A DNA stretch of 64,000 nucleotides from Petunia secreta (taxonomy: Eukaryota; Streptophyta; Magnoliopsida; Solanales; Solanaceae), in the NCBI GenBank assembly GCA_029990175.1, contig JARKIP010000038.1, positions 25,303,501 through 25,367,500 of the forward strand. The letters are read 5' to 3'. Positions 1-10,849 of this stretch are shown here, piece by piece. The translations under genes and the position numbers were made by a program. Positions within the stretch are counted from its first letter, which is position 1. The number at the start of each line of letters is the position of its first letter. A model generated the notes under the pieces. The model had not been told where the DNA came from, made no database searches, and was given only the letters and a program-made list of their open reading frames with translations.

Positions 1-849
1 CTATAATCAATCTAATGTCATTTGTTTCTATACAACATATGTTTTGGATTACTATGAATAAACTTCATAGCTCGTTTGGTTTATGTAGAATTTAAAGTAA
101 AACTAAGCATAATTTAAATGAAATTATAAAGAAACTAATGGAACTTTTAGTAAAGGTCAATAGCAATTTGAAGAAATCTTACCTTGAATCTTCGTTTGAA
201 TAGAGAAATATGTAAAAAGTATGGTTTTTTAGGGTTTGTTGATCGCGTGAATGGGGGAAAAGGAAGGGGAGGTATATGGACAGCTCTATTTATTAGTTAT
301 TAGGGGTATTTTCGTCCAGAAAATCTTTCATTAAACTAATGGAGGGTATTTATGCTGAACCACTGTTAGCAAGGACATTTATGCAAACCATTTGTTCCCG
401 TAGCATATTTCTGCAATTCAGTCCAGCTCGGGTTTACGAAAGGGTCATTTCCAGGGATAGGCTATTTTTCATGTGTTGTTTAAGTTTTAGATATGATTTT
501 TAAATTTGTGCTAGCATAGCCCCTATTTTGCAAGTTCTGACGAATGCATCTAAATTTCTCAAAATTCTAATAAACACGTCAAAGTTTCTCGAAATTTTTA
601 ACAAATTCGTTAAAGTTTCAGTAGTTCATCAAAAGTTTTACTCCCTCCATTTCAAAAAGGGTGAACCTATTACCTTTTTAGTCTGTTTCAAGAAGAATGA
701 CCTCTTTCTAAATTTAAATATAAACTCACTTTTACCATTTATGAGATGATTTGTAGCCACATAAACATCTCTGACTTATTCTAGACCACAGTTTCAAAAG
801 TCTCTTATTCTTTATTAAACTCCATGCAAAGTCAAATGGGTTTATCCTT
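1..849. other. Intergenic DNA, no gene seen
   Basis: AT-rich sequence without a convincing coding region; the short open frame near 528-749 has no protein-like features. From about 640 the sequence starts like a Stowaway-type MITE terminus (CTCCCTCCATTTC), but I could not find its matching right end, so it is probably a truncated copy. Confidence 0.5.
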
Positions 850-962
850 TTAGTGCTCGTTTGGTTTGGAGACAAGTTATGCAGGTATTAGTAATGCAGG
901 TATTAGTAATGCATTTATTAATAATGCATGTATTAGTAATGCAGGTATTAGTTATGCATGTA

Positions 963-1236
963 CTCCCTCCGTCCCAATTTATGTGGAGGTGTTTGACTTG
1001 GCACGGAGTTTAAGAAATAGAAGTTGACTTTGGAAATGTTCAAATTTACCCTTGAAAAAGTAAGAGAGAGAAGATTGGAGTAATCAAAAAGTTGTTGGTA
1101 GCTTTTAAAGTAAGTAGGGCCCAATAGAGGTAAAATAGAGATAGTCCATTAAATAGTTGACAAATAAGGAAATGTGACATTCTTTTTGGGACAGCCCAAA
1201 ACGGAAAGTGTGACACATAAATTGGAACAGATGGAG
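963..1236. mobile_element. Stowaway-like MITE nested in the Tourist-like element
   Basis: The left end is CTCCCTCCGTCCCAATTTAT and the right end is its imperfect complement (1211-1236). TA dinucleotides flank both ends (961-962, 1237-1238), as expected for Tc1/mariner-derived Stowaway MITEs. It is about 274 bp long with no coding potential. Confidence 0.8.
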
Positions 1237-1264
1237 TATTATATCTTTGGTTAATGAATGATTT

Positions 1265-2023
1265 AGGTAAGTTTTATAAAGGGGTCGTTAGACCAGCTAT
1301 GTTACCGCGCAGAGTGTTGGCCAGTCAAGACCACACACATTCAGAAGATGAGTATTGCAGAGATGCATATGCTTAGATGGATGTGTGGGTACACAAGGTT
1401 GGATAAGATTAGGAATAAGGACATTCGTGGTAAGGTGGGAGTGACCTCAGTGGTGGACAAGATGCGAGAAGTAAGGTTGCGATGGTTCAGCCATGTGAAG
1501 AGAAGGGACGCCGATGCGCCAGTGAGGAGGTGTGAGAGGCTGGTTGTGCTGGGTCTGCGGAAAAGTAGAAGTAGACCAAAAAAGAATTGAGGCGAGGTGA
1601 TTCGACATGATATGGCTCACCTCCAGATCACCGAGGACATGGCCATTGACAGGAAAACATGGAGGTCTAGGATTAGGGTAGAGAAGGTTAGGTAGAAGGC
1701 AATGGATTGCTGATATTTTTGCGGTAGTATTCTTTTGCATAGTAGTTTTATCTTTCCCTTTTTCGCTAATGACGTCTTCTGTTTGCCCTGGTTATAGTAT
1801 TTTTTAATATGAGAACTTGAACATTAATGGTGTTTCTTACCTTATTTGTTTTTATCTTATTTTCAAAATATTTGGCTTGTCTTCAAATTTTTCAAATGTT
1901 TCTTAGCCGAGGGTCTATCGGAAACAGCCTCTCCATCTTGGTGGGGGTAAAGTTTGCGTACATCTCACCATCCCCAGATTCCACTTGTGGGATTACACTG
2001 GGTATGTTGTTGTTGTTGTTGTT
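1265..2023 (+). mobile_element. 5'-truncated LINE (RTE-like) with reverse transcriptase tail remnant
   Basis: The translated stretch 1348-1690 contains the C-terminal tail common to plant LINE reverse transcriptases: MLRWMCGYTRLDKIRNKDI, then RLRWFSHVKRRDADAPVRRC and, after an in-frame stop where W is expected (RPKKN*GEVIR), WRSRIRVE. The 3' end is a TTG microsatellite (about 2003-2023), typical of the group. A 15-bp target duplication GTTAATGAATGATTT lies at 1250-1264 and 2024-2038. Only the 3' end of the element was inserted, so it is dead on arrival. It sits inside the Tourist-like MITE. Confidence 0.85.
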
Positions 2024-2413
2024 GTTAATGAATGATTTGTTGCACTAAAAAATTAGTATACATTTCGTAATTTAAATTATGTTTTAACATTTTATTATTC
2101 AATAGATGTTTTTTTACTATTGAATAATAATATAAAGAGATGTGAGGGTATATTTGTCTTCTCATAAATTAATACCCGCGTTATTAATACCCACATTATT
2201 ATTCAATCTTCTATGCCTTACAAAATAATACATAGATTCACTCATTAATTTATGTGTGTATTAATTAGTACAGGTTTGTAAAGTCAAACCAAACGTTGTA
2301 TTATTAGTATAGATTTTATACCTTGTTACAAAATAAATCAAACGCTGTGTTATATTGCGAGGGATTTAATGCAGGTATTAATTTTTTTGTGTGCCCAACC
2401 AAACGAGCACTTA

Positions 2414-2950
2414 GGGGTCGTTCGGTTTGGGGTTTCTTTTACGCGGGTATTAACTATTAATGCGGGTATTAATAATGTGGGTATTAATAATGTGTGTATT
2501 AATAATGTAGGTATTGATAATGCGGGTATTAGTTATGTGGGGTTTAATAATGTGGGTATTATATTATAACGTATGGATTATTTGTTGAATCAATGATATA
2601 TTACAAATTAACAAAAAATATTATTATTTAAAAAATTTATTTACTCCTTAAATAAAATTTAGAAATATCCTTATTATTATGAGGGTTAATTTTGTCATTT
2701 TAAATTTTAATACCTGCATTATTAATACCCACATTATTAATACCACCTTCTACCCCGCATAAAATAATACATAGATTCCCGCATTAATAATGCGGGTATT
2801 AATAACGCGGAATATACGAAAACGCAACCAAACGTTGCACTAATTTTATGCGGGTATTAAAATTCCACAAAAACCAACCGAACGCTGCGCTAAATTAACG
2901 CTGAGTTTTGTGCGGGTATTAATCTTTAATGCGCCAAACCGAACGACCCC
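2414..2950. mobile_element. Second Tourist-like MITE, directly adjoining the first
   Basis: The terminal inverted repeats GGGGTCGTTCGGTTTGG (2414-2430) and its exact complement (2934-2950) are flanked by TTA (2411-2413 and 2951-2953). The interior has arrays of GCGGGTATTAATAATG-like motifs in both orientations, related to those of the first element, so both belong to the same broad family. It has no coding potential and is about 537 bp long. Confidence 0.85.
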
Positions 2951-3092
2951 TTAGTTGTTAAATTACCTGAAATCCATCAAAACCTGCTTGTACACCTGAT
3001 ATCTTGACGTGTCATCAGGTCTTGCAAAAATGGGGTATTTATTCACAATTTTTTTTGTTTTAAAAAAATAGGGCCAAATCCTAAACATCACC

Positions 3093-3131
3093 GCGCCAAA
3101 GGTCTATGTGATAGAAATTTTCTTTTGGCGC
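3093..3131. promoter_or_regulatory. Two E2F-consensus sites in opposite orientation upstream of the mobile-domain gene
   Basis: GCGCCAAA at 3093-3100 and TTTGGCGC at 3124-3131 both fit the plant E2F consensus TTTSSCGC. They lie about 210-240 bases before the proposed start codon at 3339. E2F sites usually mark S-phase or meristem-active genes. The match is visible in the sequence; function is inferred. Confidence 0.4.
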
Positions 3132-3338
3132 CCTTTCCAGCTTCCTCAACAAGCTTCTCCTTTCTAAAAATTCCAATTTTGTCTTGTGAGTTTGTGCTGT
3201 TCATAACAAATATTTCCGAGTAAAGTATTTCGCATTCACTCAGGATTCGGAGAAAGGCTGCACCGCAAATATTTCCGAGTCTACCTGTAAAACTCAGCTA
3301 CTTTTTGTTCTTCATTCTGACATGATCCGTACAGAAAT

Positions 3339-6300
3339 ATGAGACGTTCATTAGCTCAAAAACCAGGGGATAAATCGGTATGTTCGCTGAATTTTAGTGT
3401 GTTTTGTTATGGTAAAAAATATTTATTTTTTGTCTATAACTGATAAATCCTCGAGTGTCAGTGGCATACGGTTGGATACATGGTGGATAATGGGCTCGCC
3501 CTTCTATCCTTATCGAGGGGTGTAGCTACTCATTAGCCCTTCATCGAATGATTATACTGCACAAATATGGTAAAAACGAGTTCTTGACAATATACACATT
3601 ATTGAACTACCTTGATACGAGTGAAATGATAGAGGGGTTCAAAATTTGTTTTAGGTCACAAATTCAAATCCTAAGCGTGGCATTTTAAAATTTTTTGAAC
3701 CCCTTCGTTAATTTCTAGCTCCGCCCTTGCCCTTGCCCTTGTCTACTTAAATACTAGGCTTTTTGTTTATGGCAAGGTTTGAACTTGTGACTGTGCTAGA
3801 AAATTTTACTTTGGGAAATAATTTTAGAGATAATTTTTTTGGAGTTTGATTAGGTATAAAATTTGGTGAATATTCATGTAAGGCTTAAAATGAGATATGA
3901 AAAGCTGGATTTTTAGTGGGCGTTTGGTATATAGGAAAATATTTTACTTTTGGGGATTTCATTTTCTAGAGTTTGCTTAGGTATAGAAGTTGTTGAAATA
4001 TGATATAGATATAGTACATGGCATGGAATAAGGCACGAAGATGGAGCTTTGGCACATATTGAATTGTTAATTGTCCCACATCCGTGTGGGATGAGATTAT
4101 TTGTCGTCTTATATGGTCTTGAGGTACATGCACCTCAGGAGCTACTTTTGGGGATGCGTTAGACTCAATATCTGACGTCAACGCCTAAATGTTGATTGAA
4201 GTATGTGATATATAGAGTAAAAGTTTGGATATTTTTAAAGGAGAATTATTTTTACCCTTGAGTGAAGGAGTCGTTTCTTTCCCTTTTGGTGGAAATTAAC
4301 TTTTCTTGTATAATATTGGTCTGAGATGAGTTTAGCTGGAGCGACATGGTCAGTTGTTTATTGGATTTGACAATTGTTGTTTTGAGCTCCCTTTTTCTAG
4401 TTGCCATGTTTCTCTTGTGGGTTTTTGACGGGTCTGGGACAAGCACTCAAAGAATATCTAGTCTTCAGTACGAACATATAAAGAATTTCCAGTTTATCTG
4501 GACTTTCAAGCTTATATATTTGTTTGTTTAGATTGAACAATCTTAGACCTATTCCCCTGGCTATGAGCTTTAACAATAATAGACTTATCAGGTATTCAAA
4601 TGCTGAATATTGGTAATGCAACTCCTGCAATGTCCAAGTTTTCTTTTGCTTCATATCAGTGGCTTCCAGTTGTTCAATTAGTTTGTCTACTTCAATATGA
4701 AAGACAATTGAGCTCATTTCTTCAAAATTCTCAAGAATGTTGTACCCTTTTCAGGTCGGAAACTTCAGTACTAGATTCTCTTTGCCATCCTTTGTAAAGC
4801 GTGTTGAGAAATTGACTGCTAGTCAAAAGGATGCCATAAGTAGGACTGGGTTTGGCAGCTTGCTCCTCATTCCAAGTCAAATGCTTTCTAAAAACCTATT
4901 AGTTGAATTGATGGAAAGATGGGATTGTGAGAAGCGCACTTTTGTATTTCCAGCAGGTGAAATAACCATAACTCTCCTGGATGTTGCGTTAATTTTGGGA
5001 ATACGAGTGACTGGAAATCCTGTAGTTCTACGGGATGATACACCTTTCTTGGATCTAGAAAGAGAGTATAGTGTTGCCCTGTGGAATAGAAAAATCACAG
5101 TTGCTTCATTAGAACAAAGGCTTGATTCTCTTTCTGAGACTAACAATGAAGATTTTGTCAGATCATTCTTGTTATTCATGTTTGGAACTTTTCTTTTTCC
5201 AAATGCAAACGGTAAAATTGATTCCCGCTACGTTTATGTTCTCCAAGACCTCGATAAAGTGAATAAATTTGCTTGGGGAGCAGCTGTTCTTGCGGATATA
5301 TTTCACTGGTTGTCAAAGAGAAAGAAAGAAAAAGTGCAATATGTTGGAGGTTGCCTTATTTTTCTTCAAGTAGGTTCAACAATCTCTAATCTTTATTTTT
5401 GTAACTTCAATTGATCTGTGTGTTACCTGTGTAGCCCTTTTTGTTGATGAGGTTGAAGTAAATCATTTATCGGAAATGATATATTCTGTCCACTTAATTA
5501 ACAATTGAAATCTTAATCTCTTCACTGTAATTGAATAGATATGGTGTTTTGAACACATTGACATTGCTCGCCCAAGTTTAATGGATTGCTGCTCTAAGTT
5601 CCCCCGTGTCTGCAAATGGGGAAGTACTAGATCTCATCATAGACAATGGTACACCACCAAATTCAAAGAACTAGAGACTGATCAGGTAATATGGTTAACA
5701 GAACTTGTGTTCCACTTCGTCTGATCCAGATTTATTTTGTCTTTTTTTGGTCATGTGAAATTGTGCCTTTGTTACTTGAAGAACCAGAGAAGTTCCTATT
5801 ATTTTTAATCCAAGAAAGAGCAAAAATGAAGGACTTTCTAGTGTACTTTTCATGTGGCTTGGGTTGAGAATTGGAAGTAAAAGAAGCATTAGAGTTAGTA
5901 ATAACCTATTTCGGGGACAGGAGTAAATGAAAGTAAAGTAAGAATAGGAAGGACAGATTTCTAATATTTCTTCTTGACAATGTTTTCCTTTTTCCATTTC
6001 CTTCTGTCCAGACTTTTTTCTTCTGTTGGTGTCCTTATCTTCCATTCAAAGCTTCTCAAACACCCAAGTTCGTGGTCTCATCAATGCCAAACAGCTATTC
6101 GGAAATCAGAAGTATGAAAAGAGTTATAATTTTATATTGTGCTCTTGAAAATTAACTTCTAGTCACTCTCTCCCTGTCTCTCCAGATAAGTTGGAACCTT
6201 GAAATGACTTCTGATGAGTCCAATACCGACACAATCAAAGAGTTGATAGAGGCAGAAAAGAGAAAAGCATGGCCCGAAATGAACCAAAGATCATCAGTAG

Positions 6301-7078
6301 ATACTTGCTCCCATATTGTAAGTCTTTCTCTCTCTTGTAACATGTCTTTTGTGCTTCAAGCTCCTCCATTTATCCAAATAAGTTATGATAGTGATCCATT
6401 ATTTGCTAGATTAGTTGAAACACTATTGTAGATTAAATCCTTTCAATTAGCAGGAACATACTGTGAAAAATCGATATCAATTGATGGATCATTTGACCGT
6501 TGACATGGAAATTGAGTCAGGGAGTGAAAATGGCAGAGTGGTATACGGAATGCTAAATCTTTCTTCTGATAAATCTAGTTTGTGCGAGACTGCATTAAGA
6601 TCTTCTGCATGCCACTATTTGGGGAAAGAGAGAGAACTTACACGGTGTTCACAGACTTCACGAGCAGATGTCATTACAATAATAAGCAGTGATGTGAGCT
6701 GATAATCTTTTTGTTTCTTGTTTACATATTATATTTCCCATGAATATCACTAAATGGAGGGGATAATTTATGTTTGTGTAGGACGATTGGGATAATGATC
6801 TTAAGAAGAAAAACAAGACTTTGGAAAAGCAGATAGTTGAACTAAAGAACAAACTTGGTGAAGTGACGAGAGAGAATAAAATTCTGAAGCAGCAACTCTT
6901 CTCAAATCCAAATATAGAAGAGGAAAACATGAAATTAAGGGAAGAAAATGAAAATTTGCGAAAGGAAAATCAAGCATTGAGCTTATCAACTCACTGTCTT
7001 GTGACTCATTTGGAAAAACTTGTCATTGAAGGGAACATCAACACATCAGATGATGACAATATGGAGCACCATCTTTGA
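3339..7078 (+). CDS. Plant mobile domain (MAIN-like) protein with C-terminal coiled coil, six exons
   Basis: Proposed exons are 3339-3377, 4755-5369, 5539-5685, 6186-6317, 6454-6693 and 6782-7078. All have GT..AG borders and compatible phases and give about 489 residues. Exons 2-3 encode a plant mobile domain (aminotransferase-like PMD, PF10536), with SFVKRVEKLTASQKDAISR, then LLVELMERWDCEKRTFVFP, GEITITLLDVALILGIRVTG and IWCFEHIDIARP. The last exon is a charged heptad-rich coiled coil (KKKNKTLEKQIVELKNKLGE). PMD proteins such as MAIN and MAIL1 act in the nucleus in meristem maintenance and transposon silencing; that this copy does so is inference. The weakest parts are the 13-residue first exon and the 1.38 kb first intron, which holds repeat DNA; the gene could instead start near 4737. 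No frame break was found. Confidence 0.72.
4040..4200. repeat. LTR-like repeat fragment in the first intron of the mobile-domain gene
   Basis: The stretch contains TTGTCCCACATCCGTGTGGG followed by a typical run of sequence seen in plant LTRs and solo LTR fragments (a TTATATGG/TCTTG block, then an AGCT..TTTTGGGG block). No termini or target duplication were identified. The call rests only on recalled similarity. Confidence 0.35.
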
Positions 7079-7869
7079 AACAACCTGAAGAGTCAATGCA
7101 GATGAATTGTTCGGCATCTTTATTGTACAGAGTTAGTACGGATTAAAAAACTTAAAGGACAATTCTGTTTTTTGTTCCCGGCTATATGGCTATCCACTTC
7201 CCCACAATATTAGTCATGTTTTTGTGTATATAAGATAGAATTAGTGTAGTTGTATGGCAAAACATCTGTTGCAATCATAGGCAGTTAGTGAACGCTTCGG
7301 CAGTTAAAAACCTACTGGTGATTTTACTTGATTGTGGTTATTCTTGATGTGAGTGGCATTTACTACATATTGCTTCACAGAAATACAGAAGGATAATTGA
7401 TGTCAATCCGAAGCAACTTACAAATCAGAACTAACTAGGTATACATATTTCTATGAAGGGAACTCTACCATCAATATGGTAAACATGCATAAAAAGGCCA
7501 AACCATATATACCAAAACTCCACCATTTCCTTGTGGAACCCAGTCAGCATTTCCTTCAGTAAAAAGGTTTACTTGGTAGTCTTTTCCCTTTTGGTTCTCA
7601 ACGGAGAGGGAAAAAAGAATCTCTGGAAAGAAAACACAAAATGTGTCGTAATTGAAAGTTACTACCATTCACACAAACACACCATTCAAAAGATATTCAT
7701 AAAAGATGATAGGCTGTAAATCACAAAAGCAGATTCCTTTACTGTTTGAATTATTGTCCTCCTTTTAAGTGGTTCACAAACAGCTAGCAAAAAGAAGAAG
7801 ACTTCACAAAAAAACTTTGGCAAGACTTTCTGAGTAGAGGAAGAACAAGACTTTGTGAAGGAGCTAACC
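7079..7869 (+). other. Intergenic region and leader of the first NLR gene
   Basis: I see no coding sequence. The last 60 bases before the NLR start (7810-7869) resemble the leader of the second NLR (63205-63264), including a shared GACTTTGTGAAGGAGCTAAC, so this is probably the conserved 5' untranslated region and core promoter of the pair. Confidence 0.5.
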
Positions 7870-8739
7870 ATGGCCGACCTTGTAATTGGTACTACTGTTC
7901 AAGTTGTTCTTGAGAAGCTCCTCTCTATCACTATTGAGGAGCTCAATATCTCAAGAAACTACAAGAAGGATCTCAGAATTCTGAAAAGAAATGTATCCAT
8001 GATCCAAGCTTTCATTCTTGATGCTGAAAAATGACAAGTTGAGGATCATTCTGTTAAAGAATGGCTCCAGACGCTTGAGAGAGTTGTTGAAGATGCTGAA
8101 ATTGTGTTTGATCAATTAAGATATGAATCTCTCAGAAGGAAAGTAATGAATATCCAAAACAAACCTATGAAGAAGGTCCGTACTTACTTTTCTCATACTG
8201 CTTTTAAGTGCAAAATGTCTCGAAAAATCAATGACATCAATGAAGAGTTGAGGGCTATCAATCAATTAGTCACTACTCTGAGTCTCCAACCCCTAAGAGG
8301 TCCTTCTAAGCAAATACTACCAATTCGAGAGACGGATTATGTAGTAGTTGCTTCTGATGTTGTTGGTAGAGACAAGGATGTTGATGAAATAACGAGGAAG
8401 ATGTTGAACATGAGAGAGGATGTTGTTTTGTGCACTATCCCCATTGTGGGTATGGGAGGTCTGGGAAAAACAACTGTGGCTAAGAGAATTTTCAATGATG
8501 AACACATCAAAAAACATTTTGAAAAAACAGTTTGGTAGTGTGTACCTGAAATGTCAGAAACTAAGAGCTTTCTTGAATTGATCCTTGAATCATCGACAGA
8601 GAGGAAACCTGAGGTCCGAAGCAGGGATATAATAGTCAAGAAGCTCCAAGTTGAATTTGGAGGAAAAAAGTATTTGCTTGTCCTAGATGATTTGTGGAGT
8701 GTTGACCGTAAATCATGGGATGACTTTGTTGACACACTC
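7870..8739 (+). pseudogene. CC-NB-ARC (RGA-type) NLR gene, truncated by a retrotransposon
   Basis: The start MADLVIGTTVQVVLEKLL is followed by an Rx-N type coiled coil (VKEWLQTLERVVEDAEIVFD), then the NB-ARC domain with VGRDKDVDEI, P-loop GMGGLGKTT (residues 194-202) and kinase-2 KYLLVLDDLW. It is closest in style to the RGA1/RGA3/RB group of Solanaceae immune receptors. Two nonsense codons are visible: TGA at 8032-8034 (CGA in the paralogue) and TAG at 8536-8538 (TTG in the paralogue). Coding similarity stops at codon 290, where LTR sequence begins at 8740. The GLPL, MHD and LRR parts are not found in the window. It is a paralogue of the gene at 63265. It cannot make a functional receptor; a short coiled-coil peptide is the most it could encode. 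Confidence 0.9.
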
Positions 8740-9379
8740 TGTTGCTCCCAAACGCATACGCAAGTATACGTGGTCGGCAAGTAGTAAAGTGATAAATCGA
8801 GTATCGTTCCCACGAGGACTATTGTGTCAGACTGAATCTTAGCAAGCAATTTCGTAAAACCTATTCAGGGATCTTTTTCTAATGATAGTTTGTAATTTAC
8901 TAACTAAGCAAATGATATTTAAAAGCAAGTAATTGAAATCAAGTAACAAAGCAAATTTTAGGTTGTTATCAATAAAAGAAAAACGGTCCAGGGTCAGAGC
9001 TACAAACAATCCAGTTGCGTTTTCCAGTTGATTCTACTTCTTGATTTCCTAGATTGCTAACTAACAGGTTAATTATATTCGTGAAAACCTGTCGATTCTT
9101 CACGAGTCTATGCAAGATACTCTAATGCCTATATTTATATGGAATTAAATCACATGCATGCATTAAAGAACTCTGTATTTAGTTAAGCCAAACGAATAGG
9201 TATATGTCTATCCTACCCGCAAATTGATTCCCTGATGCCCAGGTTCACAATCAAGCCCTATTCTTTCTTATTTGCATTTACAAGTTCCCTTTGTCGAGTT
9301 CAACTTGTAAACCGTAGATAGTGTTCAATTATCGGGCCCTGATAACCAAACAATTAGGCTCAAGAAAGAATAAACAATC
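8740..9379 (-). repeat. 3' LTR of the minus gag-protease element, outer part
   Basis: The plus strand starts TGTTGCTCCCAAACGC, the complement of the LTR 3' end, directly after NLR codon 289. The LTR breaks off at 9379; its other part is at 17299-17918. The last 45 bases (9335-9379) are repeated exactly at 17299-17343. Confidence 0.8.
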
Positions 9380-9545
9380 GGTTTTGATTTTCAGCCATCT
9401 CTACAGGTTCAGAAATAGGAGCTTTCTCTAGCTTTGCTTTGAGTCTGGCTTCCTTCTTAGCCAGTGAAAAAGTCTTTCAGGTTCCGGGTCAAAAGTGTAG
9501 AGTTTATCACCACTCTTGCTCCTTCGCATTCAAGCTACAACCTGA
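9380..9545 (-). pseudogene. Truncated start of a gag gene (Athila/Tat style)
   Basis: Read on the minus strand after the primer site and leader, the translation includes a TFDPEPE-like stretch (with a frame break) and then AKKEARLKAKLEKAP and EPVEMAENQN. This is the charged gag N-terminus seen in many plant gypsy polyproteins. It stops at 9380, where family A LTR sequence takes over. It shows that the LTR at 9653-10849 once led a separate element as a 5' LTR. Confidence 0.5.
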
Positions 9546-9652
9546 AACACCCAAAGACAACTAAAAAAAAAAAATTAATCTTGAACAAATAACAAATAAA
9601 AGCTAATCTAGAAATTAATTAAATCTTAGTCCCTGGAACGGCGCCAAAAACA

Positions 9653-10849
9653 TGTCGCTCCAAACGCACACGCAAGTATACGCGGTCGATCAAGTAATAA
9701 AGTGATAAGAAAAGTATCGTTCCCACAAGGACTATTGATTAACTACTAACTAAATCAGACAATTCCTAATTATCTAAACAAGAAGGTTTCAAGAGTTGAG
9801 AATTTATCTAACTTAAATTAACTAATTAAACTAAGAAAATAACAAGTAAAACACGATTTTGGATTCAAGAAGGGATAATAGCCTAGGGTCATGTGATATC
9901 TTCCAATCCTGTTGAATTCTTCAGTTAATCTGACTAAATCAATTTATCTAGGTTACTAATTACAGGGTTAATATTACTCACAAGACTCCTTCGATACCCT
10001 GCTCGCCTATTCAAGCTAACCTAACGCCTATATGTCTATGGAATTAGAGTTAACAAGAATGCATGTGCTTCTCCTGTATAGTGACTAAGCATGACTGTTA
10101 GGTATATTTCTATCATAACAGCAAAACCATTCCCGATGCCCAGGTTCAGGAACACGCTCTATTCAATCCTATTGCAACCTGTGGTTCCCACTTTCGAGTT
10201 CAACCCTAGGTTCATAAATAGTATTCAATTGCTTATCAAGCAATCAAATAATTAGGCTCAGGATATGAATAAATAACCCAATTCAATAAACCAATAAAAT
10301 CAAATCAACATCCGAAAATCAACATTCATGGAGAATCCCACAATTTTAGACTAACAAACTAAATTAAAGAAAAGAGAAGAAAACTCAATGTAGATGTTGA
10401 GCTCCAAACCATCTCTAGCGTTTCTATCCTCCAAAAGTACCTAATAAATTCCAAAAAATATGTTTTTCAGGGTTTATATATGGAATACAATAAGTGGGAT
10501 ACGTTTTTGACCTCTCCCAAGTCGTCTAGGACAACTTTCCAGCGCAAACACTGGCTCATGCCCCGCGCCAACCGCTGTTTGCACTGTTGCTCCTTTGTTT
10601 TCTTCAATTCTTGCTTTTCCCATGCGAAACACTGATCCATGCGAAGCATGGACGGCTGTTTGCGATGCTCCTTCCTCGGTTTTGTCCCAATTAAGCTCTA
10701 AATTCCTTCATTTCATTCCTTCAACCTTCAAACACATCAAGTTAGCAATATATCTCAATTTAATCATTGTTGGGCACATAATATCCTCAAAATAAAGCCA
10801 AACATGATAAGAAATTAATGCCAAAATACAAGATTTATGCCCAACATCA
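9653..10849 (-). repeat. LTR B1 (family B), complete
   Basis: It is bounded by TGTCGCTCC on the plus strand (LTR 3' end, ..GGAGCGACA) and ACATCA (LTR start TGATGTTGGGC). On its left lies a mutated primer site (CCCTGGAACGGCGCCA), on its right a polypurine tract (complement of CACCCCCACACTTAAAC). It is 1197 bp long and almost identical to 16102-17298. Confidence 0.8.

Larger units (their letters stand above)
853..2410. mobile_element. Tourist-like (PIF/Harbinger) MITE, enlarged by nested insertions
   Basis: Terminal inverted repeats are visible: GTGCTCGTTTGGTTTGG at 853-869 and its near complement at 2395-2410. Both ends are bordered by TTA (850-852 and 2411-2413), the three-base target duplication typical of the PIF/Harbinger superfamily. 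The interior has many copies of an AT-rich motif close to GCAGGTATTAGTAATG near both ends. No transposase is encoded. The element is longer than usual because it holds a Stowaway MITE and a LINE fragment. Confidence 0.8.

Noticed and set aside
2003..2028. TTG repeat as an independent microsatellite
   Set aside because: It is the 3' terminus of the LINE, placed directly before the target duplication.
9335..9379. 45-bp repeat read as a target-site duplication of family B
   Set aside because: LTR retrotransposons make 4-6 base duplications, and the left junction is with gag sequence, not with an LTR end. It is kept as an anomaly, not as a target duplication.
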